DNA from: Cymodocea nodosa | Lineage: Eukaryota > Streptophyta > Magnoliopsida > Alismatales > Cymodoceaceae | Direction: 5' to 3' | NCBI GenBank assembly: GCA_036874045.1 | Contig: CM072343.1 | Location: 8,762,001 to 8,826,000, forward strand | DNA: 64,000 nt | Position numbers and translations under genes: made by a program | The notes under the pieces: generated by a model | Told to the model about the DNA's origin: nothing | The model's input: the letters and a program-made list of their open reading frames with translations, nothing else | The model's database searches: none | In this document: positions 55,068 through 64,000 of the stretch, in pieces | Position numbering within the stretch: position 1 is the first letter of the stretch | Layout: each line of letters begins with the position of its first letter

Positions 55068-58000
55068 ATGAGGAAGATGACACCCGAGTTCTGGGAAAAT
55101 GCAGTTGATACGTCAGAATTTCTTAAAGATTCGGAGGTATGGCATACAAGGCAGAAAATCAAGAATACAACGAGGGAAAAAGAACTACAAAAGGTAGAAT
55201 CTGACCTTTTTTACTAGAGGAAAGTGTTAGTAGATTTGGGTATACAAATACCTCAGATTATAGAAATAAGAATAAAAGTTGCTATGAAAGTTGCTGTAAG
55301 CAAAGAGAGAAGAATCAAGCAAAAAAATGAAGTTGCCCTAGAATTGATCCAACATAAGTCTCGGCTCTAGTTCAAAAGACGCATAGGTAGATGGGCTCGG
55401 TAGGCAATCTGGGAGCAACAAAGGAAAGAAAATGAAGAATAGGAAACTAAAGAACAAGAGGAGCTGACTATTGAAAGACATGTCCTTGAGGAACAACAGC
55501 CTAGACCTTCAGTTCCACTACCACGGTCGTTAGAAAGAGCAGCAATTTTGGGGCCTTCTACTAAGGAAGAAATAAGAGAATTTCAAGAATTGATTCAAAT
55601 TGGAAAAGACCAAGGAGAATCAGAAGAGTTGGCAGTAGCTATAGCACATCTAGTGTTTGATGCATAGTGCAAAAAGAGGGCTACAGAAAAGTTGAAAGCC
55701 CAATACAAAATTAAAGTTGAATAGCATCAAGAAGCCACTGCTAGACCTACTACAAGAGGAGCTAAAGCTGTGTAGGATCGTCTATATCACAAGAGGGGGT
55801 GTGAATTGTGTCTTTAGTAATTAAAATACCAGTAGATAAAACAAGAGCACAAAACAATCGTAAACAAAATTCTATTCTTTATAATCTTTAAAGATAGAAT
55901 TTATAATATCTTTTCAGCTCAATTCCCTTCTTGAAGGTTTTGATGCAGTAATGTTTGATATACAATTCAAATAGAAAAATAAAGTTCTTATTCAAAACTA
56001 ATTTCGAATTGTATAAAACCTGATCTTTATGCACATAGCTTCTTTTCTTCTCTTTGCTCAGCTTCTATATCTCTTCTTCTCCAATTGTCGAATTTCCAGA
56101 CTTCTTGTGTTTGCAGCTCCTTTTCTGAAATAGCTTGGAATTTTGAACCTCTTCTAATGTTGGAGAATTTTTCAGAATATGAATATTCAAACTTAACTTT
56201 GCAGTTAGAGATCTAGATTGAATATTCAGACTTGGTTTTTAAGATTGGGATCCTCTTGTTGTAATGTAGCTTGTACTCTCTATTAGAAGTCGAACTATGT
56301 TTTCTCGTTCAACATGTTCATCCACTTAATCCACAATCCATAATCCATAATCCACGTACTAATTTTTTCTTTAATCCAAATTACTATCTTTTTGAGTTTC
56401 CACTTTCTCCACTATCATTTTGAATTTCCACGATCTCCACTCGTAGATTCACCGAGACTTTATCTTCCTGGAGTCTTGTAGAATATCTTCTAACTCTTCG
56501 ATTTAGTCGAACACTTATCTTTTAAGTCCTGTAAAAACTTGAATACTTATCTATAACTTTTTGAGTTTTTGCACCTATAAAACACGTGACTAAACATAGC
56601 AAACTTATCTATTCGTTAGTCATTTTATAAAACTCGAAGACTTATCTATACATGCGTATAAAAACTCGAATAGTTATCTAACTATTCGATTTTCATTACC
56701 AAATGCACAGGGAAAACACATGACAACTTAAAACATTAAAAATACACGTGCAGATAACTTAACCATACGAGTTTTTAACATAAACTATTCGACAAAAATG
56801 AAACGTTAATTATCCGAAAGTTTAACTATTGAAAATCTAACTCTTCGAAAAACTTAACTTATCTGACAGAAAAATGAAACTTTCCGATAATTTGTTAACT
56901 ATTATACTTAGAGAATATTATTTAGACTTATTTAAAAACTTTAATAAAGCATATATCATCAAAACAAAATTCCTAACAAGTTGGTCCTTCGAGATCAGCA
57001 ATTATAGAAAAAGTTAAACAGGAAGAGCTAGTACTTGTGGCTTAAAGGCTTGTAGAGCCTATTTTTGTAGATTTAATCTTAGAAGAAGAAGAGGAATACC
57101 AGACACAATTAATCAGAAGAAGGAAAGGAAAAGAGATAGTGTCTGAAAATCAAGAAGAGATTAAATCTGAGATGCAAATATCAGTAGGGCCTATAGAGCC
57201 GATTTTTGTAAACTTGCTATCTGATTTTGAGGATGAGTAGAAGTAGCAGCAACAAGAGCAAAGAGAAAAAGAAAATCAGGTTGAATCTAATCTGTAGCCT
57301 GTACAAGCAGAAGAAACAGAAATTAGGGCAGAAGCTGATGTGCCTGGAACTCCATCCCAATCTGTCATAGAATCAGAAAGAATAGTGACAATATAGATTG
57401 GTAGTTAGGAGGAAGAAGAAAAAGAAGAAACTGAACAAGAAGTTGAACAAGTACATATAGAAAGAAATGACTTGACAGATTCCACTAAAGAGTAAGGAAC
57501 TCTTCAGCAAATTTTAGAAAGCATTCAAGACAAAGTGGAGAGTTCTGTCAACTCTCCACCACAAACAGAAGCAGAAGCAAAAATGCAAGAATCTTCGGAG
57601 AATTTTCATTCAATTCAAGTTCAGCACATGGAAGAGGAAGTTCAAAAACAAACCCCTCTAGAGCAACAAATTCACATTCCTAACCTGACTGAAGCAACAA
57701 TTTTGAATGAAGTATACTTTTGGAGTCAGGAAGCATATAATAAATACTAAGAGATTAGGGGTTATGATATCATATATAGTAGACTAGTAAATTGGGATGG
57801 GATGTAAGAAATTAAGGATTTATTTGAGTTCCAAGGTCTACTACAGTTTATTTCTTAACAGAGAGGGCATGTAGTATATGAGAATCTAGTGCCCTACTTT
57901 TATGCAAACTTAAGAGAAGGAGAAAGTGGATTAATTTCCAACGTGGAGCAAGGTGATGTACAAATAACACCTGAGCTTCTCCACAACATTTTAGGATTGA

Positions 58001-58414
58001 AGAATGAAGGACTAGAAATTCTGGAAAGCACAACTACAGTCGAGTGGACAGAACAGATCATAAAGGATTGTTTAGCTATCAATCCTGGTGTGCCATTATT
58101 AAATAGACTGAAGCACTTAAATGGTAAAGCACACATGATAGCTAACATTTTGATTAAGAATGTCTACGAACGACAAGGCCATGATATAGAATTGAGTCAT
58201 TAACTTGTTAATACGAGTTTTAATTGCTCGAGGAATTACAAGGCCATGATTAAGAATATTCATATACCTTCTAGAAGAATATTCATATACCTCTTAATAT
58301 TAATATGCTAAACCTTCTAGAGGAATTACAGGAGCTGTAGAAAGGATAAACCAATTAGAGCAACAATTAGAAAAACTCCAAAAGGAAGTAGATGAACTTA
58401 GGAGAAAAGATTAA
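55068..58414 (+). pseudogene. G2 extra ORF (plus copy), interrupted by C3 solo LTR
   Basis: Starts at the ATG-AGG-AAG-ATG context shared with the minus copy. The same order is seen: MTPEFWENAVDTSEF, charged helix, Glu/Gln-rich middle, then PYFYANLREGESGLISN, ITPELLHNILGLKNEG and KAHMIANILIKNVY, and a final QLEQQLEKLQKEVDELR coiled coil. A deletion after ELSH (58200-58320) removes the QINW segment. More than a dozen stops are present, many TAG. Examples against the sister copy: VE-stop-HQ versus MEQHQ, and RL-stop-F versus RLWF. Non-functional. Confidence 0.78.
55771..56978 (-). mobile_element. C3 solo LTR (copia, related to C1)
   Basis: 1208 bp, TGTAGGATCG...TCCTAACA, flanked by AGCTG (55766-55770) and AGTTG (56979-56983), a duplication with one mismatch. 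The first about 40 bp and the last about 30 bp match C1 LTR ends, but the interior differs. It contains palindromes such as CGAATAGTTATCTAACTATTCG at about 56665-56686 (arms CGAATAGTTA and TAACTATTCG). Confidence 0.85.
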
Positions 58415-59303
58415 ATTGTATTGTTCGTCTACTTATATATATTTGTATGAAAAATATATGATTGATTGTAATGTAAACTATTCATATAAATGAATGTATG
58501 TTTTTCAGATGTATTTGCACTTATGTTTGAGAATGATGTAATGGATGAACCATCTTGAATATTATTTAATTGTTTGAACAAGATGCAAGATTGTTTAAAA
58601 GATATACAAATTTACTGAATGATAGGATTAAATGCAAGATAACTGGTTAATGCCTGAAAATATCTGCATGCTGCAAAGTAAAATGTAAATTCTACATAAC
58701 ATGAAATGAACTGCAAGTTAAATATTCATATATTGTTCAGATTTAAATGAGTTTTAATTAGAACACTTCATTAATGACATGTATTTAACTTTATTTAAGT
58801 TGATAAAATGTAGGAGAGAAAAAAATATAGAAGTTAATACGAGGAGTAAGTTTTAGAAATTTGTTAAGTGTTAACTCAACGAAGTAAGTTCGTTGAGTTA
58901 ACCTCAATTCCACGAGGTCAATAATATAATATAAGGTCACTCCGTTGAGTTATCTGTAACTCAACGAAGTTAGTCCGTGGAGTTAGCAACAGTAACTGAA
59001 GCTAGTCCATTGAGTTAACTATAACTCAACGATGTTAGTTTGCAGATTAAGCTAAACAGTTATTCTTTTAGCCACGAACGAAACTTTGTGGGTTTAGCAG
59101 TCACTATAAATTTGAAATTAGAAGTGGCACATGTACCCATAAAAATAGGAACCACATTGCACGTTACAAGACACGTTCTTGCAACAAGATTCATTTGCTT
59201 TATGGACGTGCATTATAAATATAGAACAGAATGTTATTTACGAGTTACCAGCACTTGTGGAAGAAAAGGAAATTCGTTGGGGAACTGGAAGGAGAAGCAA
59301 CTA
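58415..59303 (+). promoter_or_regulatory. G2 region between extra ORF and gag (plus copy, gag lost)
   Basis: Palindromes at 58867-59036 (GTTGAGTTA...TAACTCAACG type, four pairs). Then a stretch conserved with 26673-26903, including ACGT-core words and TATAAATATA at about 59214-59223. G4 begins about where gag should start. Confidence 0.5.
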
Positions 59304-61496
59304 TAAAGTATCAATTTATGCATTTTATATATGTTAATTCATGCATATTAAGGATTATAAGTCATCATTATATATGTTCTTATGAAAGATTACATGAAAA
59401 TCATATTTTAGAACTATGCATGTTTTATTGGTTAAATAGTCAATAATGCACAAATTTATCCTTTATTAAATTAACACCTAGTCAATTAGCCCATGTGTAA
59501 ATATAAGTAATTTATATATTGATTTCATTCATATCTTAAAAGAATTATCATTAAGATATGAAATTAAATAATCCTCAATTGAGCAAGCAATATATTATGC
59601 ACATTTCATTTTTGCTTTATAATTGAGTAGCAATTTATGTGTAATGTACATATGCATTTAATGTTATGTTTGAGTTGTTGATAATAGGTGAGGACGTGGA
59701 CCCTTAGATTAAATCATGGGAAATCAACAACTCATGGTCATCTAATTCAAACTCCAAATCAATCCATCAATCAATTAATCAATGATTAAAACTTGCCTAA
59801 ATTAGAAGGTCTCAATTGGGAGGAGTTTGAAATATTTCCATAGATGGATGGCAATGGAAAGCAAAAGAGGATGGTTGGCCAAAGGAAAGATCATCTCCTC
59901 TTTCTCCTCCACTCAAGGGCAAGAACTCCAACTCCAATTTTCGTCCATCCTCCTCCATCCAAGATTTTGGAAGAGTTTTCCTCCAAGATTGGTGAGCTTA
60001 GGCGCCTTCCCCCTCATCTTAGATGACCTCCTTTTCTCCACTCCAAGCCGACATACGGAAGGATCTCCATGGGTGAATTTGGTGGTATTGGAGGCACGTG
60101 TGCAGCATTGGAAGAGCTTGGGATGTGATCTTCAAGGTAAGGTAATTAGGAAGCATCAAAGTTGAAAAGGAAAGCCAACAAATCCATGTATCTTGGAAGT
60201 GGATTGAGGACGTGCAACCCATTTTCTCCAAAGCAATCATAGGCAGTTTCTCCTTTGGACGTGATTTGCAAGTGGTGACAGCCTTGTAGAGGAGCAGACA
60301 AAATGGTTCATCATCAAATAGAGGTCAAATGCTTGAAGAGAAGTGGATGAATTAAAGGTAAAAGAGAAGGGAGAGATCCTCATACTTGTAAACATATTTT
60401 CATATCAAATGTGTATGAGTATTTAGGTATTTTAAATTTATAAATGTATGCATGTTTAGGATGTTAGTTACATGTTTATTTCTTTAATTTAAATAGTTGA
60501 TTTAGATTAGATCTCATGGAATATAGTTGCTTCATGTGAATATGTGAATGTTGTGCATAAAACTAACTCTTAACCCTTGTGAATGCATGTATATCCTATT
60601 TGCTGTAAATTCCAGTGTATGTTCCATTTTGTTATATGTTGTATGACTTTATTTCTCAGAGTTATATGTCGTGTTATAGCTTTTTTTGTAATTACTTTAA
60701 GTGTATAATACGTATGTAGTGTTGTTGGAATTTTTTAGAATGCATTTCTTCAGTTTTTCGATTATGCTTTCGAAGGTAGCATCTACTCTGTTTTACTAGT
60801 CAAGTGACAGAAATTGTGCTCTACGCCTTCGTGTTGCCTTACTTTTTTGCGTTCCGAAATGTTTTCCTGTAAATTTTCCTAATTAGAGAAACAAGTTATC
60901 TTTCAGGGCGCGGTGATTTTGTGGTGTTTCATGAAGATTTGATTGAGTTATGATTTTTACACCAACGACGCATTTTTGGACAGTTTTCAGAATCATTTTG
61001 CGCACTGTTTGTATATCCAACTTTGACAGCAACCTAGAGTGAATTAGTCCTGGAAATCACTTCCATTTTAAAGATAACTCGATGACCTTTCCAACCAATA
61101 TTTTCTCTAGATTTTTCAATGTTCAGGTTGGAAGGAAGAAGAGTTAGAATTCGGACTAATTTCTATGATTCTAGAAACGTGAACTTAAGATTTTCTTGAG
61201 TTTTTTAGCTATTAGCTCTAGGAACTAACAAGTTTTATGCTACCTTTGAAATCTTTATTGTATTTTTATAAATTAGAAATTAATTGCTCATAATTAGAGT
61301 TTTAATTATGGATTTAATAGAGTGGATGTTTTATCAAACAATCATTTTAATAAAATTATTTAAGACAAACTCCTTGTGGATTCGACCTGTACTTGCACAT
61401 ACTTATTACAATGGGCACCGTGCACTTGCGGTTATAAATGTAAAATTTACACTTTTGCCGTTTAATTTAACAACACATAAAAGCATTACAAGTTTT

Positions 61497-61514
61497 TGGC
61501 GTCGTTGCTAGGGA
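61497..61514 (+). other. G4 primer binding site (tRNA-Asp type)
   Basis: TGGCGTCGTTGCTAGGGA, 15 of 18 identical to the standard Athila PBS, six bases after the LTR end. Confidence 0.85.
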
Positions 61515-62620
61515 GTTTTGGTGCTTTAAAATGATTTATTAGATGATTTGTAAGATTTAATATCCTTTATATTATACTAGTTTTGTTTGTTTTCTTGTTT
61601 TAGTTGAGTTATTGTTTTTCTTTGTTTGTTTGCAAGGAAATGGATACATGGATTGGCCATTCTATGTATTCAATTCTTTGTTATCTGAATTGCTTGTTAC
61701 ATGTTTAATTAAAGTATATAATTTGGTGACAAGTAGCTTAATGGAGTAATGATAATCTTTGTGTACAAATTATTAAGACAAAATCTACCTGTCTGGAAAT
61801 TTAAATTTTTGATGTGCATGAGATTAGAACTCATTTTTTATGATATTTTTCCTGAAATACTCGGTTTTTGAGATTTATTTTGAGTACTTATGTATAAAAT
61901 TTTGAATTGTATGTTAAAAGATAAAATTCTTAGAAGACAGGGATGTTTTACAGATTTTTGAATAGTTTTCTTCTGATGATTTTTAAAAATCTATATTTTT
62001 TTGAGTATTCAAAATTTAATTTAGTATTTTTTTCAAAAACTATAGGAAATTATCTTTCCAACAAGTATTTACTTGTGTCATTTGAATTTATATAAATTTC
62101 TATGTAATTTTTCAAAGTTGAGATGGTAAGTTGCCATGCATTTCGGATGGTTAGAGCTCTAGCTATCCGAAAATTGCTAAATTTTGAAAGGTTAGGAGCC
62201 CTTACCATCTGAAATTTTTTATGTGCAGTTTTTCTAGTGCAGAACAATTTTATCTAAACTCTTATATTTGAAACTGTAGATACATGTTTGAATAAAACTT
62301 ATTTTTGAAATTTTTTCATGAAACTACAAAAGTTTACCTTTCCAACAAGGTATTACACGTTGTATTTGGACTTATATACATTTTTGGAGAATTTTTCTAA
62401 GATAATGTGTTCTGCAGATTACGAATTTGAGTTACCTGAGGTTTTACATAATTTTGATAATACTTCAGTTTTGGAAATTTTTATCTCTAAATTTTTATAA
62501 AAACTAGAAGTAATTACCTTTCAGACAAGTATTTATTTATGAATTTTGGAGCTATATAAATTTCTGTGTGATTTTTTTAATTTGAGATATTAAGCCTTTA
62601 GCCAAATCGGAAGGTTTCTC
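61515..62620 (+). other. G4 leader and start of internal region with degenerate repeats
   Basis: An ATG at about 61640 opens MDTWIGHSMY, reminiscent of the G1 5' ORF start MDDWSSQ, but it stops soon after. Three diverged copies of a module (CCTTTCCAACAAG...TATATAAATTT) occur near 62056, 62336 and 62516. A nested palindrome (CGGATGGTTAG...CTAGCTATCCG) is at about 62143-62168. No other ORF is supportable. Confidence 0.5.
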
Positions 62621-62738
62621 ATGACCTTAGTGTATATTCAAGTAACCCCATGCGTATAGTTATGCTAACTTAATGAGTTAAACATGTGCAGTTCATGTGA
62701 CATAATAAAGCATTTAATTTCAACACGTGTATAATTCT
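62621..62738 (-). repeat. C1 LTR fragment, minus orientation
   Basis: Matches C1 LTR at about 41405-41530 (CCTTAGTGT, TAGTTATG, AGTTAAACATGTGCA, CACGTGTA in the same order). It is cut off by the plus-strand C1 LTR that starts at 62739. Confidence 0.65.
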
Positions 62739-64000
62739 TGTTGAGTATTTTGTTTTGATGATGTATGCTAAATGGATATAATCATATTTACTCAATTAGT
62801 ATTATTTGTGAAAGTAAATTAAGAACATCAATTAATACAGAAAAAGTTTAATGATATAAATACTTGTCTGTAATGGATCTGAAATTATGCTAAGTTAAAT
62901 AACTAGTCGTTACGTTATACTAACTTTTCATTTAACTAAACGTTAAGTTAACATGTGTTTTTATTGCAAAGCATGATATGTTGTAAAGTTATATTTTCTG
63001 TATCATGTACAATGCACGTTTAGACAACTTGTTGAGTTAGTGTGTTATTTGTATAAAGGTCACGTAGGAACTCATTGAGTTATAGGCTTAAAGGTTAAAA
63101 TAGGTCACGTGAGAACTCGTTAAGTTAGTGAGTAAAAGAGCAAAATGAAGAGATTTACTCGCTAAGTTAGTATTGTACACATGGTGAAATTAAAGTTTAT
63201 GAATGTTATATTGTATCACGTGGTGAAATTAAAGTTTATGAATGTTATATTGTATCACGTGAGTTGCACATGTTTAACTTGTTAAGTTAACATAACTGCA
63301 TGCGTTGAGTAGTAATATTGAACATTAAGGCAATGCGTTAGGAGTATTATAAACTTAAAGTTATTTTATTACATGTGGTATATACCTCATTGTAAAAACA
63401 TTTGTTTATTACTGGTTCGTTGAGTTATCAGTAACACAACGAAGTTGATTTGTTGAGTTACCTATAACACCATGAAGCTAGTTTGTTGAGTTAGCATAAC
63501 ACCACAAACTTAGTTTGTTGAGTTAGCTACAGTACTTGTCACGTGATTTGGCACATGTTGAACTTGTTGAGTTAGATATGTTAAGTTATAAATCTAATTG
63601 TATTACTTGTTTAGTTAACATTAACACAACGACTTCTTATTACATTTGATGAAAAATTTTGGATGAGAAAGTTTATTTTGCAGGAAATTTTTTAGAGATC
63701 CAGGATTGATGATTAAAGAAAATTCAAAAAGAAAATATGGGTTAGAACATGTGTATTTCGATGAAGGAAAAAGAAAAGATGTGAAGAGTGGAAAACTGAT
63801 AGTGATTGAATGTGGAGGATATGCATGAAGTGAATATACAGTATAAAAGGCATAGAATTCTCATTGATCAATTATCTTTGCACACCAAATGAAATATCTT
63901 TTTAGGGATCAAAAACACCTCTTCAAGGAAAAACTCTCAGATGGAAGAAAATTTAGTGAAGCAAAAAAAGTCAGATTTATGTAACTGAAGATCTGAAGTA
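62739..64000 (+). mobile_element. C1 LTR, plus orientation, running off the window
   Basis: Begins TGTTGAGTATTTTG, the sense-strand start of C1 LTRs, and is collinear with the complement of 40740-41951. TATAAAAG at 63842-63849 is the conserved TATA box. Whether it is a 5' LTR of a further C1 element or a solo LTR cannot be decided from the window. Confidence 0.88.

Larger units (their letters stand above)
36514..59303 (+). mobile_element. G2 plus-strand copy (right end interrupted by G4)
   Basis: Starts TATTTAGAATG (a mutated TG) after TATAC, the likely duplicated target within C1 integrase. 5' LTR to 39522, then PBS, a 5' ORF remnant, integrase, the extra ORF and the pre-gag intergenic region up to about 59303, where G4 LTR sequence begins. 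Nested within are a C2 solo LTR, full-length C1 and a C3 solo LTR. Protease, RT, RNase H and the integrase N-terminus are deleted between about 53460 and 53485. gag and the 3' LTR are not in the window. Confidence 0.87.
59304..62620 (+). mobile_element. G4 Athila/Tat-like element: 5' LTR, PBS and leader (truncated)
   Basis: Plus-strand 5' LTR from about 59304 (left edge uncertain by several bases, no clear TG) to AAGCATTACA at 61490. Inner box TGGATTCGACCTGTACTTGC ... GTGCACTTGCGGTTA (61378-61434). Internal sequence follows the PBS for about 1.1 kb, then gives way to C1 LTR sequence. Open frames at 59827-60240 lie in the LTR and have no recognised domain. Confidence 0.75.

Noticed and set aside
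59827-60240. 112-codon and overlapping frames that could be a host gene
   Set aside because: Inside the G4 LTR between its left edge and PBS; no domain, and the same kind of frame occurs in other gypsy LTRs here.

Overview
This window is from a nuclear chromosome of a land plant, almost certainly a flowering plant. It is AT-rich and built almost entirely of nested LTR retrotransposons. The only coding sequence of cellular origin is an F-box gene, and it lies inside a retrotransposon. I see no bacterial features, tRNA genes or intact host genes. Family labels here are mine. C1 is a 13 kb Sirevirus-like Ty1/copia element. C2 and C3 are smaller copia families known here only from LTRs. G1 to G5 are Athila/Tat-like Ty3/gypsy families.

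Layout, left to right. 1-3466 is a decayed minus-strand C1 piece holding a G3 solo LTR (1422-3028). 3467-6440 is the 3' end of a plus-strand G2 copy; its LTR contains a 5S-rRNA-derived stretch and a G5 solo LTR (4356-5941). 6441-7396 is a C2 LTR stump. 7397-36513 is one minus-strand C1 copy split by two complete insertions: G1 (8111-19711, TSD AATCT) and a G2 copy (20513-32022, TSD CACTT). From 36514 a plus-strand G2 copy interrupts that C1 integrase. This G2 copy is itself interrupted by a C2 solo LTR (37721-38727), a full-length C1 (40289-53365, TSD GTAAT), a C3 solo LTR (55771-56978) and a G4 element (from about 59304). A plus-strand C1 LTR (62739-64000) runs off the right edge. Clean TG...CA ends with 5-bp duplications support most boundaries.

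The most unusual point is gene order. In G1 and G2 the capsid-type gag lies downstream of integrase, just before the 3' LTR. The 5' ORF instead opens with a zinc knuckle and the TLRxG motif that normally follows gag, then (in G1) protease and reverse transcriptase. Both families break the usual gag-pol order at the same place, as in a circular permutation. G2 adds an extra ORF between integrase and gag, and a captured F-box gene after gag.

The extra ORF of G2 (gypsy) and that of C1 (copia) share a clearly homologous domain. Short palindromes of the form CGTTGAGTTA...TAACTCAACG or TTCGGATAGTTA...TAACTATCCGAA recur in the LTRs of several families, at every ORF boundary of G2 and just upstream of the C1 extra ORF. 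All elements carry inactivating changes. Many stops look like CAG to TAG or TGG to TAG transitions, as expected for methylated, silenced retroelements.
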